Below are positions 40,221 to 49,868 of a DNA stretch of 64,000 bases, in pieces. Source of the DNA: Mangrovibacterium sp041596335 (lineage in GTDB: Bacteria; Bacteroidota; Bacteroidia; Bacteroidales; Prolixibacteraceae); contig NZ_JBFHIT010000006.1 of assembly GCF_041596335.1 (NCBI RefSeq), positions 62,001-126,000 on the forward strand. The letters are read 5' to 3'. A model generated the notes under the pieces. That model did not search any database. It was not told where the DNA came from and saw only the letters and a list, made by a program, of their open reading frames with translations. The translations under genes were made by a program, and so were the position numbers. How positions within the stretch are numbered: position 1 is the first letter of the stretch; each line of letters begins with the position of its first letter.

Positions 40221-43200
40221 ATGAAAAAAGTGTATCAGTTTCTGACGTCCATGCCGTTTATGGGGTTCTTACTGCTGGTTTTTGCCTTTTCAATGGCCGT
40301 AGCCACTTTTACCGAAAGTAGTTACGGTACCGAAGCTGCAAAAAGTATCATCTATAATACGCATTGGTTCGAGGCGGTTTTGGTGCTTTTAGGTTTCAAC
40401 CTGATCGTCAATTTCATTCAACGTAAATTGTACACTCGCGGCAAATTTATGGTCGGCCTTTTTCATATTTCCTTTATTATAATCGTTGTTGGTGCAGGTA
40501 TCACCCGCTATGTTAGTTTCGAAGGGGTAATGCACATTCGGGAGGGGAAGAGTTCAAATTCGATCGTATCGACAGACAGCTACATGCAAATTGAAACACC
40601 TACACAGCAGTTGAAAACAAAGGTGCTTTTTTCGGAGTTGCGTTCCGGCCAATACAGCGAATCGGTTGATCTTGACGGACACAAAATTCGGTTCAAATCG
40701 GTTGGTTTTGTCAAAAATGCAGTGAAAACTCCGGTTGAACACCCATCGGGTGAGCCGTTGGTCGACTTTGTAATTTCAGCTGGACAGGGCATGCAGGCGT
40801 TTGCGTTTAAACCGGGTGAACTGATCAATCTGGGGCCGGCAACGGTCGGATTCAATCCCAACGCCAATATTCGGTTTGAGCAAGAAGGCGACGAATTGTA
40901 CATCGTTGCCGACCGCGATCTGGAAATTCGCTCCATGACCGGATCGGAGCCAGTACCGATGGCTGCGGGAACGCGGCAAGCAGTTTTGCCAATGCACCTT
41001 TATGCGTTCGATGGTTATTTATTGCTGGTGAAGAAATTCTACCCGCATGCGTTGTTGCGTGTTAATCGCGATTCGCAGGGAACTTCGACTGAGGATGCTG
41101 TCATTCTTGAAGTGTCGGATGGTGAGCGGGTAACTACGCTGAATGTGTTTGGGCGAGCCGGTCAAATTGGTGAGCCATTGCTATACCGGTTAGGCGATAC
41201 ACCCGTGAAAATCACCTACGGTTCGGAATTAATTGAACTGCCGTTTTCGCTGCATCTCCACGATTTTCAGCTTGAACGGTATATCGGCTCCGACAGCCCC
41301 TCGTCGTTTGCCAGCGAAATAACGCTGCACGATCATGCTCGCGGGGTCGATCGCGATGTTCGAATTTTTATGAACAATACCTTAAAGTATCGGGGATATC
41401 GTTTCTATCAATCGTCATACGATCAGGATGAACTTGGTACCGTGTTGTCGGTAAATAAAGACTTCTGGGGGACGTTTGTAACTTATGTAGGCTATTTTTT
41501 AATGACTCTGGGGATGATTTTGTCCATGTTTTCGCACAATTCGTATTTCCGGTTTCTGGTGCGTCATTTAAAAGAAATGAACAGAGCGGGTGTTGCGGGT
41601 TTGCTACTGGTTGTTGCGATTGCAACGAGCGGAACGGCCTCGGCCAACGATACCGTGTTGAATGGGATTCCAAAACTGGACACCGATTTGGTGGCCGATT
41701 TCTCGGAACTATGGGTGCATGGACATGATGGGCGTATTGAACCGATGTCGACACTGAACAGTGAGATTTTGAGAAAAATAAGCCGCAAATCAAGTTTCGG
41801 GGGGATGTCGCCGGATGAGCTTGTACTTAGCATGAATCTGTATCCCGAACTTTGGCGCACAGTTCCGCTAATCAAGCTTGAAACTGAAATCGCAGTGCAG
41901 TTGGGAATTGAAAGCAAATATGCTTCGCCTATCGATTTCTTCGATGAAAACGGGCAGTACCGAATATTGAATGAAGTTCAGACAGCTTATAATAAAATGC
42001 CTGCCTTCAGAAGTCAGCTGGATAAAGATTATTTGTTTGTGGATGAGCGGGTGAATATCTGTTTCATGGTTTTCAATGGTGAACTTTTTACCTTTTTCCC
42101 GCCTGTTAACCAAACCGATGCCTGGTTTGCCGCCGGTAGTAATCCGACCGGTTATCCGAAGGGCGATTCGCTTTTTGTGGCGAACAGTTTTAAATTGCTG
42201 CGCGAATCGATGACTCCCGGAGGCGAAATTCAACCTCGACAAATTATGGCAACAATTGCCCGGTTTCAGGAAAAATTCGGAGCCGAAATACTTCCGTCAG
42301 AAAACAAAAAAGCAGCTGAATTACTTTATAACCAGTTTCAACCATTCAAGCGGGTTTTTCCCTGGTATTTGTTGTTCGGAGTTGGGTTGCTGATTGTTTT
42401 GTTGGTCACTGTTTTTCGGCAAAAGCCGGTTAGCACCCCGGTGAAATACACCTTTGGTAGTTTAATTGGTCTTGCCTTTTTGGTGCACACCGCAGGACTG
42501 ATTATTCGCTGGTATATTTCAGGACATGCACCCTGGAGTAATGGCTACGAATCGATGGTTTACGTAGCCTGGGCAGCCATGTTGGCCGGAATTATTTTTG
42601 GCCGTAAATACCCGATGGTTTTGGCAACCGCTGCATTTCTGACCGGAATTACCCTCTTTGTGGCACACCTGAATTGGATGAACCCGGAGATAACGCATCT
42701 GGTACCGGTCCTTAAATCGTATTGGTTACTTATTCATGTGGCAGTTATTACAGCGAGTTACGGTTTCATTGGCCTTAGTTCGTTTTTGGGGCTGCTGGTT
42801 CTGTTTCTTTATGCGCTAATGCAGCAGAAAAACCGGAAGAATGTCAGTCATTTCACCGACCAGCTTACGACCATCAGCGAGTTGTCAGCAACTCTGGGTC
42901 TTTACATGCTTACGATCGGGACTTTCCTTGGCGGAATCTGGGCCAACGAAAGCTGGGGACGCTATTGGGGATGGGATCCTAAAGAAACCTGGGCCTTGAT
43001 TACGGTGATTATTTTCGCCTTTATTGTCCATATGCGGTTCATTCCCGGACTTCGGGGACGTTTTAATTACAATGTGGCAACTGTGATTGGTTTTGCTTCT
43101 GTATTAATGACTTACTTTGGCGTGAACTACTTCCTGAGCGGAATGCATTCGTACGGAAAAGGAAGTGTAGATGGGGTGCACTGGAGTGTTTATGCAGCCG

Positions 43201-43265
43201 CGGCGGCGATTGGACTGCTGATTATTGTAGCCTACGGAAAGTATCGAAAGTATGAGAATGAATAG
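40221..43265 (+). CDS. ccsA: Cytochrome c biogenesis fusion protein CcsB-CcsA (ResB-ResC)
   Basis: 1014 residues combining the two halves of the system II haem lyase. N-terminal ResB/CcsB part: three helices within the first 100 residues (MPFMGFLLLVFAFSMAVATF, HWFEAVLVLLGFNLIVNFI, GLFHISFIIIVVGAGI), a large periplasmic domain and a fourth helix (TFVTYVGYFLMTLGMILSMF). C-terminal CcsA part: several helices and the haem-handling tryptophan-rich WANESWGRYWGWDPKETWAL (the WWD domain). Conserved His residues occur in helices (HTAGLIIRWYISGHAPWSNGYE, IHVAVITASYG). The protein exports haem and attaches it to CXXCH motifs of apocytochromes. Fused CcsBA is common in Bacteroidota and epsilonproteobacteria. 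Confidence 0.94.
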   Translation: MKKVYQFLTSMPFMGFLLLVFAFSMAVATFTESSYGTEAAKSIIYNTHWFEAVLVLLGFNLIVNFIQRKLYTRGKFMVGLFHISFIIIVVGAGITRYVSFEGVMHIREGKSSNSIVSTDSYMQIETPTQQLKTKVLFSELRSGQYSESVDLDGHKIRFKSVGFVKNAVKTPVEHPSGEPLVDFVISAGQGMQAFAFKPGELINLGPATVGFNPNANIRFEQEGDELYIVADRDLEIRSMTGSEPVPMAAGTRQAVLPMHLYAFDGYLLLVKKFYPHALLRVNRDSQGTSTEDAVILEVSDGERVTTLNVFGRAGQIGEPLLYRLGDTPVKITYGSELIELPFSLHLHDFQLERYIGSDSPSSFASEITLHDHARGVDRDVRIFMNNTLKYRGYRFYQSSYDQDELGTVLSVNKDFWGTFVTYVGYFLMTLGMILSMFSHNSYFRFLVRHLKEMNRAGVAGLLLVVAIATSGTASANDTVLNGIPKLDTDLVADFSELWVHGHDGRIEPMSTLNSEILRKISRKSSFGGMSPDELVLSMNLYPELWRTVPLIKLETEIAVQLGIESKYASPIDFFDENGQYRILNEVQTAYNKMPAFRSQLDKDYLFVDERVNICFMVFNGELFTFFPPVNQTDAWFAAGSNPTGYPKGDSLFVANSFKLLRESMTPGGEIQPRQIMATIARFQEKFGAEILPSENKKAAELLYNQFQPFKRVFPWYLLFGVGLLIVLLVTVFRQKPVSTPVKYTFGSLIGLAFLVHTAGLIIRWYISGHAPWSNGYESMVYVAWAAMLAGIIFGRKYPMVLATAAFLTGITLFVAHLNWMNPEITHLVPVLKSYWLLIHVAVITASYGFIGLSSFLGLLVLFLYALMQQKNRKNVSHFTDQLTTISELSATLGLYMLTIGTFLGGIWANESWGRYWGWDPKETWALITVIIFAFIVHMRFIPGLRGRFNYNVATVIGFASVLMTYFGVNYFLSGMHSYGKGSVDGVHWSVYAAAAAIGLLIIVAYGKYRKYENE

Positions 43266-43353
43266 CTCGAATGGGTAATTTGATAGTTATCTCCAAAATA
43301 ACAGAACTGGTTTAAAACAGATTTTGATCAATTTTTTGGTTAGCCTTAAATGT

Positions 43354-43361
43354 TATCTTTG
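43354..43361 (+). promoter_or_regulatory. Putative -7 element of the acyl-CoA synthetase gene
   Basis: TATCTTTG fits TAnnTTTG, 34 bases before the ATG. A TTG at 43336-43338 gives a spacer of 15, shorter than usual. Confidence 0.5.
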
Positions 43362-43395
43362 CCCGGTTGTTTAGGGTTTAACTAAGAATGAAAGA

Positions 43396-45267
43396 ATGAC
43401 TGTTAAGGTTACGCGTACGTTTGATATTCTGGATCGTTGTCTCAACGAGTTTCCACGAAAAGATGCTTTAGGTGGGAAAAACGGCAAGGAATGGTACACT
43501 TATTCCACCGAAGAATATGCCGCTAACTCCGAGAATTTTGCGCTTGGAATGCTCGCACTGAATTTAAAACAAGGCGATAAAGTGGCTACGGTTACTGCAA
43601 ACCGGCCCGAGTGGAATTTTGTTGACATGGGACTGGCAATGGCCGGCATGATACATGTGGCGATCTATCCAACGATTGGTGACGACGAATATCGATACAT
43701 CCTTGAGCATGCCGATGTACAGTGCTTGATTGTTGGCGATAAGAAGTTGTATGAGAAGCTAAAGCCGATTGCTGACGAAATTGCCGGGCTGAAATCCATC
43801 TATGCATTCGAAGAGCTCTGTGTCTGTCCACATTTTGCAGAAATCATGAAACTTGGAGAAGCATCCAAATCGGAATTGCTTCCAACGCTCAACGCCCGCA
43901 AAGCGAGTATACAGCCGGACGATATTGTGACATTGATCTACACCTCGGGCACAACCGGAGTTCCGAAAGGAGTGATGCTTACGCACAAAAACCTGGTTTC
44001 AAACTTTAAGGCTCATGCCGAAATGCACACTTTGGGAATAAACCACCATGTGATTAGTTTTCTGCCTTTGTGCCATGTGTATGAGCGCAGTGTAAATTAC
44101 CATTTTCAATACAAAGGAATGGGGGTTTACTATGTTGGTAACCTTGGGCAAATTGTAAATGCAATTCGTGAAGTGCAACCACATATGTTTAATTCAGTTC
44201 CCCGCCTGTTGGAACGTGTTTATGACGGATTTGTGTCGAAAGGAAACGATTTGAGTGGTGTTAAAAAGGCGATTTACTTTTGGGCATTACGCTTGACGCG
44301 TCACTTCGAATACAACAAAAAATATAACCTCTTTATTTCGCTTCAAATTAAGTTGGCCGACAGGTTGGTTTACTCCAAATGGCGCGAAGCACTGGGGAAT
44401 AACATTACCTACATTGTGTCGGGTGGAGCAGCTCTGCAGTCACGAATTGTTAGGGTGTTGGGCATGGCCGGAATGTATGCGCTCGAAGGTTACGGACTTA
44501 CTGAAACCTCTCCGGTTATTGCTGTAAATAATCCGCGGACAAAAGAAATGAAAGTTGGTACCGTTGGCCCAATACTGGATGGAGTGACGGTTAAGATTGC
44601 CGATGATGGAGAAATTTTGTGTAAAGGCCCGTCGGTGATGAAGGGCTACTACAATGCGCCCGACCTGACCGCAGAAGTGATTGATGAGGAAGGCTGGTTT
44701 CACACCGGCGATATTGGTTGCCTGGAAGACGGCAAATATCTGAAAATTACCGATCGAAAAAAGGAAATGTTTAAAATGTCGGGTGGAAAATACATCGCGC
44801 CGCAAATGATCGAAAATAAGCTGAAAGAATCCTTTTTTATTGAACAGGCTATGGTGATTGGTGAAAATGAGAAATTTGCCAGTGCATTGATTTCGCCTAA
44901 TTTCGATTATCTGCATGATTGGTGTTCACAACATAAAATCCACTTTCGCGACAATCAGGAATTGATTCAACGGGATGAAGTTATCCTGCAATTTCGGAAA
45001 GAAGTCGCGCAAATAAATCGAACAACCGGTGAGCACGAAGAAATAAAGCGCTTCCGCTTGGTTTGCGAAGAGTGGTCGGCACAAAATGGAGAGCTTTCGC
45101 CAACTTTAAAGCTTAAGCGAAATTATGTGATGAAAAAATATCAGCACATTGTCGATGATATTTATTCGGTTTCGAAAAACGGAAATGGGAACGGTGGATT
45201 GAAACTATCGCTCGTTAATTTACGGTTCGACTTGAATAAATTGTCGCAGCGATTTAAACAGAATTAA
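43396..45267 (+). CDS. Long-chain acyl-CoA synthetase (AMP-forming)
   Basis: 623 residues. Activates fatty acids as acyl-CoA through an acyl-adenylate. Motifs: P-loop DDIVTLIYTSGTTGVPKG, HVISFLPLCHVYERS, GGAALQSRIVRVL, the A5 motif EGYGLTETSPV, GWFHTGDIG, and the A8/A10 region DRKKEMFKMSGGKYIAPQMIE. It belongs to the FadD15/FAA1-like soluble group. A short Gly/Asn-rich piece (KNGNGNGGLKL) near the C-terminus is an addition to the usual family end. Monocistronic with a terminator behind it. Chain-length preference cannot be read. Confidence 0.94.
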   Translation: MTVKVTRTFDILDRCLNEFPRKDALGGKNGKEWYTYSTEEYAANSENFALGMLALNLKQGDKVATVTANRPEWNFVDMGLAMAGMIHVAIYPTIGDDEYRYILEHADVQCLIVGDKKLYEKLKPIADEIAGLKSIYAFEELCVCPHFAEIMKLGEASKSELLPTLNARKASIQPDDIVTLIYTSGTTGVPKGVMLTHKNLVSNFKAHAEMHTLGINHHVISFLPLCHVYERSVNYHFQYKGMGVYYVGNLGQIVNAIREVQPHMFNSVPRLLERVYDGFVSKGNDLSGVKKAIYFWALRLTRHFEYNKKYNLFISLQIKLADRLVYSKWREALGNNITYIVSGGAALQSRIVRVLGMAGMYALEGYGLTETSPVIAVNNPRTKEMKVGTVGPILDGVTVKIADDGEILCKGPSVMKGYYNAPDLTAEVIDEEGWFHTGDIGCLEDGKYLKITDRKKEMFKMSGGKYIAPQMIENKLKESFFIEQAMVIGENEKFASALISPNFDYLHDWCSQHKIHFRDNQELIQRDEVILQFRKEVAQINRTTGEHEEIKRFRLVCEEWSAQNGELSPTLKLKRNYVMKKYQHIVDDIYSVSKNGNGNGGLKLSLVNLRFDLNKLSQRFKQN

Positions 45268-45281
45268 ATGAATGGGAATAA

Positions 45282-45309
45282 AGAAAGTCATCTTAACGGA
45301 TGACTTTCT
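45282..45309. terminator. Terminator between acyl-CoA synthetase and SUI1 genes
   Basis: AGAAAGTCATC (45282-45292) pairs perfectly with GATGACTTTCT (45299-45309), loop TTAACG, between convergent stops. Confidence 0.8.
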
Positions 45310-45341
45310 CAGTTTTATACCGTTGCGGCATCAGTCGAAAA

Positions 45342-45692
45342 TTAACCGCCAATCCGTTTTACTTTAAAACCTTCGTTCTTTAAAATGTCCATTATTTTGT
45401 CCCGAAAATTCCCCTGAATTAGAATCTCACCGTCGCGGGTCGATCCACCAACACCACATTGGGTCTTCAACTTTCGGGCAAGTTCTTTCAGTTCGTCGTC
45501 AGTGCCTTCAAAACCGGTGACCAAGGTGGCCGACTTTCCCTTACGCCCTTTCTTGTCCAACTCAACGTATAGGGTTTGTTTGCCTGCTGGAATACTGGGC
45601 GTTTTTTCCTGCTTATCTTCGTTCTGTTCGCTCTGTGTGTCGGGATTGATTGAAAAAGCCATTCCTAATTTGTCTTTCCAGTCTTGTGTCAT
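45342..45692 (-). CDS. SUI1/eIF1-type translation factor (YciH-like)
   Basis: 116 residues. The C-terminal two thirds are a SUI1 domain: LYVELDKKGRKGKSATLVTGFEG, ELKELARKLKTQCGVGGSTRDGEILIQGNFRDKIMDILKNEGFKVKR. Bacterial YciH resembles eIF1 and affects start-site fidelity or stress translation at the 30S subunit. The N-terminal region is acidic and low-complexity (DTQSEQNEDKQEK), as in homologues. Alone on the minus strand, convergent with the synthetase. Confidence 0.93.
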   Translation of the reverse strand: MTQDWKDKLGMAFSINPDTQSEQNEDKQEKTPSIPAGKQTLYVELDKKGRKGKSATLVTGFEGTDDELKELARKLKTQCGVGGSTRDGEILIQGNFRDKIMDILKNEGFKVKRIGG

Positions 45693-45810
45693 ATCGAAGT
45701 TTTTTTTTCAAAAATAGCATAAAAAGCCAATTGCGGGGTCGCAAAATATGGAATTGCGGTGAACTTTTGAGCTAGCTTACGGGTTTGAAAGGGGGACCAA
45801 GGATAATAAG

Positions 45811-46353
45811 ATGGCAAAACTCGTTGAGGTAAATTCAGTGCAGGATATTCTTCCCGAATATCGAAATACGGCGATCAGCTTACTGCTTGAATATCATAAT
45901 CTAAATAAAACATTTTGTAATTACGATCAGGCAAAAATACTGATCGGTATGTGTGTGGACAACCGCAAAAATTTGTGGATTCCCGAGAATTTTGCCTTCG
46001 TGATGCGTTCAGGAGGTGCAAACTTGTTTTTCCATGAGTTTCAGGTGTCATACTCCATTGGCGTTGGTGGCGTCAGGTGCATTGCACTCATTGGTCACAA
46101 CCATTGCGGTATGGTTAAGCTCGAAGACCGAAAAGCCGATTTTATTTCAGGAATGGTACGAAACGCCGGATGGAAGGAAGAGAATGCAAAATCGCACTTC
46201 GAAAATCTGTCTCCTTTTTTTGAGGTTGGCGATGCCATTGAGTTTCTGCTTTGCGAAGTCGACCGCTTGCGCAAACGATACCCCAAAGTAAAAGTTGCTC
46301 CCTTGTTTTTTAATGAGGAAACCGGAAAGCTTTCGCAGATTGTTGCCGATTAG
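45811..46353 (+). CDS. Beta-class carbonic anhydrase family protein
   Basis: 180 residues. Zinc ligands in the classical pattern: Cys48-x-Asp50-x-Arg52 (MCVDNRKNL) and His96-x-x-Cys99 (GHNHCGM), with a glycine-rich strand RSGGANLF between. Interconverts carbon dioxide and bicarbonate, supplying carboxylases and pH control. It is at the short end for the family. The start region MAKLVEVNSVQDILPEYRNTAISLLLEYHN fits subgroup members. No operon partner. Confidence 0.88.
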   Translation: MAKLVEVNSVQDILPEYRNTAISLLLEYHNLNKTFCNYDQAKILIGMCVDNRKNLWIPENFAFVMRSGGANLFFHEFQVSYSIGVGGVRCIALIGHNHCGMVKLEDRKADFISGMVRNAGWKEENAKSHFENLSPFFEVGDAIEFLLCEVDRLRKRYPKVKVAPLFFNEETGKLSQIVAD

Positions 46354-46470
46354 TTCGTTGCGGTCGATCCTCAACGTTGACTCTCTTTCGGAGAGGCTAA
46401 TTAAATTGTTCCAGCCAACTTCCGTCCTGTCGTGAGCCAACTCGAAACGAAAATGAACGATGAACAGATC

Positions 46471-46507
46471 TAAAAAATCCCCGGGGAACTCTCCCGGGGA
46501 TTTTTTA
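46471..46507. terminator. Bidirectional terminator of carbonic anhydrase and TonB receptor genes
   Basis: TAAAAAATCCCCGGG (46471-46485) and its exact complement (46493-46507) form a 15-base stem with A- and T-runs at the base, between the convergent stops at 46353 and 46513. Confidence 0.9.
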
Positions 46508-46512
46508 GTTTA

Positions 46513-48981
46513 TTAAAATTTGAAATCGATTCCGGCAATGAAATGAATTTCTGCCTGTGGATAATAGCCATCCATTTTGTAACGGCTACCCCCGGTATAA
46601 TACGAGTAAACCCAGGCATTGCTTTCGTACTCGGTATCGAACAGGTTGTTCACCATCAAGTGCAATTTAATTTCTTTAAATAGATTTCCTTTAATGGTGT
46701 AATCCATTTTTAAGTTGTTCACAAACCAGGCATCCAGCTTGCGATCTTCGTCCGATGAATTGTCGATGTATTGGTCGCTCACGTAGTTTGAAAGCAGACT
46801 GATTGACAAACTTTTTGTAGGTTGAAAGCTCAACTGGCTGTTTACAATTGTGCTGGGCGAAAAGGCCAGGTCGGTTTTGCCTTTATCATCAACATACTGG
46901 TAGACCTCGTTTTCCATGTCGTACCAATAGTCCCAATTATCAACATATTCGGTAAAGTCTTTAATCTTGTTCTCACTGAAGGTCGCGTTCACGTCCCATT
47001 TCAGCACAGGCGTAATTTTCAGTCCGGCCATCAATTCAATACCGGCTCGATAGCTGTCGTCAACATTCACCATAATAGCGCTTCCTACATCGTTAATTTC
47101 TCCGGTCTGAATTAACTGATCTTTGTAAACCATGTAGTAGAGATTTGCGCCCAACGAATAGTTGCGGTTACGGAAGGTGTAGCCTGCCTCAAAATCGTTC
47201 AGTGTTTCGGCTACGGGTTGTTTCCCGTTCGGATCGGCATCTACAAAGTTGCTCCTGTTCGGTTCGCGATGAGCCTGTGCATAGCTTAAATAGGCTTCGT
47301 TTTGTGCGTTTGGCTTGTAGTACAGGCCAAATTTAGGGTTGAAGAAGTCGAATTTATGGCTTTGCGTTAAATCCCGCAAGTCATCGTCAATTCCGTTTAT
47401 GTTGTAGTCGATGTGGCGATACTGCAGGTCGGCATAAACGTTTAGCGATTCAGTCATTTGAAGATTGTATTTGCCAAACAGGTTGAAATCTTTTTTCACC
47501 CCTTTGCTTCTGTACCACTCAAAATCTTTTGCATTGTCGCCCATGTATTGAGCCCAAAGCACCTCTCCAAAGTGGCGGCCATCATATTCATTGTAGCCAC
47601 CTCCAAACGTGAAAGTATTCAGCCCGTTGTCGTAATTCAGCGAGTAAGTTGCTCCGTAGAAATCATTGTCCAGCCATTTACGAACAACCATATCTGTTTC
47701 TGCCACACCAACAGCCGCGTTCATTTGGTAGTCGGCGTATTCCTGATCGTACTTGTAGTTTTCGTAATAACCACGGCCGTAGGTGTAATGCAGTGAGGCA
47801 TTTAAATTCAGATATTCGTTGAATTTATGTGAAAAATGCAGTTGGTAATGATCCTGCTGGTAATGATCTACCTCATTGTCGTAGGTGTAAAAGTTATAAG
47901 TCCGCGCATCCGATGCAATCAGGTCGTCGTATCGTTTTTGGTTCTCGTCTGCCGATCCCGACCACAGCCAGTGATCCAGGTAGCGTTGCATTTCATCCTG
48001 ATCGTTATTCAGTTTTGCCGACGGAACGCCATACCAGGCCTGGTAAGTTTCCTCGAAGCCGGAGAACACGTTCACTTTTAGGATCGTGTTTTCGGAATAG
48101 TAACCTCCTGAAACAAAAAAGGACTTCAGGTCGGAACTGGCACGGTCGATAAAACCATCGGAAGTTACCTTCGAGAGGCGGGCATCGAAAGCGAATTTCC
48201 CCATCAGTCCGGTTCCGGCAGCTACCGAGTTTTTAATGGTTGAATAAGATCCGGCGGAGCTTTTTACCTCGGCATAGGGCTCTTTATTCAGCGTGGTAGT
48301 TTGCAGGTTGATGGTCGCGCCAAACGCAGCCGCACCGTTCGTCGATGTTCCTACTCCACGTTGCACCTGAATGTTGTCGATTGAACCGGCCAAATCCGGA
48401 ATGTCAACAAACCAGGTTCCATGCGACTCGGCATCGTTCATCGGAATTCCATTCACCGTTACGTTAATTCGGTTCAGATCGGTTCCACGAATTCGAAAGT
48501 TCGTGTAACCAACTCCTGCTCCGGCATCCGACGAGGCCACATACGATGGTGTCATCGTCAGCAGATAGGGGATGTCTTGTCCCATGTTGCGGTTTTCAAT
48601 CGTCGCACGATCGACCGAAGTTTTGGCAACCGGTGTTTTGTCGCCGGCTCTAGTCGCTGAAACCAGCACTTCTTCAGTCATGATTCCCGTGTTTTGGAGC
48701 GTGATAACCACTTCTTTCGACTGGTCAAGTTTTACCACTCGGTTGGTTTTTTCGTAGCCAATAAACGACACCAGAATTTCGTAATTCCCCGACCGTAAGT
48801 TTTTCAACTGAAACTGTCCATTCGAATCGGCCACTGTACCGGTGTATGTACCGGCTAAAACAACATTCGCCCCGGGAAGAACTTCGTTGTTGTCATTTCT
48901 CACTGTTCCCGTGATGGAGAACTGTGCAAAACTAAACGTTGTCATACCTAGCATGAACAACACGAAAAACATTCTTTTCAT
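46513..48981 (-). CDS. TonB-dependent receptor, thiamine-regulated
   Basis: 822 residues. Signal peptide MKRMFFVLFMLGMTTFSFA, then a carboxypeptidase-regulatory-like domain (ITGTVRNDNNEVLPGANVVLAG...SFIGYEK), plug (VLVSATRAGDKTPVAK, RIRGTDLNRINVTVNGIPMND, VQRGVGTSTNGAAAFGATI) and a barrel that closes with IAGIDFKF. No STN domain, no SusD partner. A TPP riboswitch lies in its leader, so expression falls when thiamine pyrophosphate is ample; the cargo is therefore very probably thiamine, its phosphates or a precursor. In Bacteroides such receptors (Omr1) often sit with pnuT and tnr3; here the gene is alone, so an inner-membrane partner must be elsewhere. Confidence 0.93.
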   Translation of the reverse strand: MKRMFFVLFMLGMTTFSFAQFSITGTVRNDNNEVLPGANVVLAGTYTGTVADSNGQFQLKNLRSGNYEILVSFIGYEKTNRVVKLDQSKEVVITLQNTGIMTEEVLVSATRAGDKTPVAKTSVDRATIENRNMGQDIPYLLTMTPSYVASSDAGAGVGYTNFRIRGTDLNRINVTVNGIPMNDAESHGTWFVDIPDLAGSIDNIQVQRGVGTSTNGAAAFGATINLQTTTLNKEPYAEVKSSAGSYSTIKNSVAAGTGLMGKFAFDARLSKVTSDGFIDRASSDLKSFFVSGGYYSENTILKVNVFSGFEETYQAWYGVPSAKLNNDQDEMQRYLDHWLWSGSADENQKRYDDLIASDARTYNFYTYDNEVDHYQQDHYQLHFSHKFNEYLNLNASLHYTYGRGYYENYKYDQEYADYQMNAAVGVAETDMVVRKWLDNDFYGATYSLNYDNGLNTFTFGGGYNEYDGRHFGEVLWAQYMGDNAKDFEWYRSKGVKKDFNLFGKYNLQMTESLNVYADLQYRHIDYNINGIDDDLRDLTQSHKFDFFNPKFGLYYKPNAQNEAYLSYAQAHREPNRSNFVDADPNGKQPVAETLNDFEAGYTFRNRNYSLGANLYYMVYKDQLIQTGEINDVGSAIMVNVDDSYRAGIELMAGLKITPVLKWDVNATFSENKIKDFTEYVDNWDYWYDMENEVYQYVDDKGKTDLAFSPSTIVNSQLSFQPTKSLSISLLSNYVSDQYIDNSSDEDRKLDAWFVNNLKMDYTIKGNLFKEIKLHLMVNNLFDTEYESNAWVYSYYTGGSRYKMDGYYPQAEIHFIAGIDFKF

Positions 48982-49040
48982 CTTTTCTTGAAAGTTTGGT
49001 TAATAAATAACCAATGAGGTAGGAATATAAATCCTTCTTT

Positions 49041-49115
49041 TTTTTCCCTCCCTACGCCGGCATTATCCGGATCAGGTTCTGTGGGTATGATCTCAGCCTG
49101 AAAGGCACCCCATTG
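49041..49115 (-). ncRNA. TPP riboswitch (THI element)
   Basis: On the minus strand the THI-box core is complete: GGGGTGCC (near 49111-49104), CAGGCTGAGATCATACCC, ACAGAACCTGATCCGG and ATAATGCCGGCGTAGGGA (ending near 49045). These are the pyrimidine- and pyrophosphate-sensing arms of the aptamer. It ends about 60 bases before the receptor start; a T/A-run follows directly. TACGC/GCGTA complementarity between the 5' flank (49115-49119) and the 3' arm (49053-49057) may form the alternative structure. A -7-like TACCTTTA lies just upstream. Confidence 0.95.
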
Positions 49116-49374
49116 CGTAAATCGGGGGTAAAGGTAATCGAAAATTTAGATTGAAACACAAAGTGCCTGGGTATATGTCCGGGAGTTGGCTGAAAATATT
49201 TCAGTATCAGGTGATTGGGTGGCGAAAAAATGACTCGAATTCCGACAAAATGGCAATCTTTTCAGCGCGGTTTCTTTTAATTTGGGGCTGAATTGACTTT
49301 GGTTCGGGCTTTGATAGGTGTGAAGTGAAAACGAAAAGAAACGATGTTTAACCAGTAGTTAGGAGGACAAAGTT
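49116..49374. other. Divergent region between riboswitch and hsp20
   Basis: About 259 bases; with the aptamer the gap from 48982 totals 393. On the + strand it ends in a Shine-Dalgarno sequence AGGAGG (49361-49366), 8 bases before the hsp20 ATG, unusual for this phylum. No -33/-7 pair or CIRCE-type repeat was seen. Confidence 0.55.
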
Positions 49375-49812
49375 ATGTTACCATTTGTTAGATCAAACAG
49401 AAATGTTCCAAGCTTATTTGATGAGTTCTTTGGAAAGGATGTATGGAATGACTTTTTCGAAAAATCTGGCTGGAATAGCAATCCGAGCGTCAATGTGTAT
49501 GAAAAAAAAGATCATTACTCAATTGAATTGGCTGCTCCCGGCCTCGACAAAAAAGACTTCCATATTGATGTGAAAGACAATTTGCTGACCGTTTCTTCGG
49601 AAAAGAAAGAAGAAAAAAAGGAGGAAAAAGAAGGCAGTAAAGTTGTGTTCTGCGAGTTTAATTACTCAAAATTCAGTCGTTCGTTCCAGTTGCCGGATGG
49701 CGTTGATGTGAATAAAATTACCGCGAACCACAACAATGGCGTTTTGACCATTCAATTGCCAAAACGGGAGGAATATAAATCGCAAACAACACGAATGATT
49801 GAAATTCACTAA
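49375..49812 (+). CDS. Small heat shock protein, Hsp20/alpha-crystallin
   Basis: 145 residues. An ATP-independent holdase in the cytoplasm. The N-terminal arm (RSNRNVPSLFDEFFGKDVWNDFF) precedes the alpha-crystallin domain (SVNVYEKKDHYSIELAAPGLDKKDFHIDVKDNLLTVS ... FSRSFQLPDGVDVNKITANHNNGVLTIQLPK), with the A-x-x-x-n-G-v-L signature, and a short C-terminal tail. A charged insert KKEEKKEEKEG is typical for the phylum. A strong AGGAGG ribosome binding site suggests high translation under stress. Followed by a terminator. Confidence 0.95.
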   Translation: MLPFVRSNRNVPSLFDEFFGKDVWNDFFEKSGWNSNPSVNVYEKKDHYSIELAAPGLDKKDFHIDVKDNLLTVSSEKKEEKKEEKEGSKVVFCEFNYSKFSRSFQLPDGVDVNKITANHNNGVLTIQLPKREEYKSQTTRMIEIH

Positions 49813-49868
49813 GGCTGAATGATCAGCTGTAAATGACATTAAGAATTGGGTTTAGTTTTAGTAAGTTG

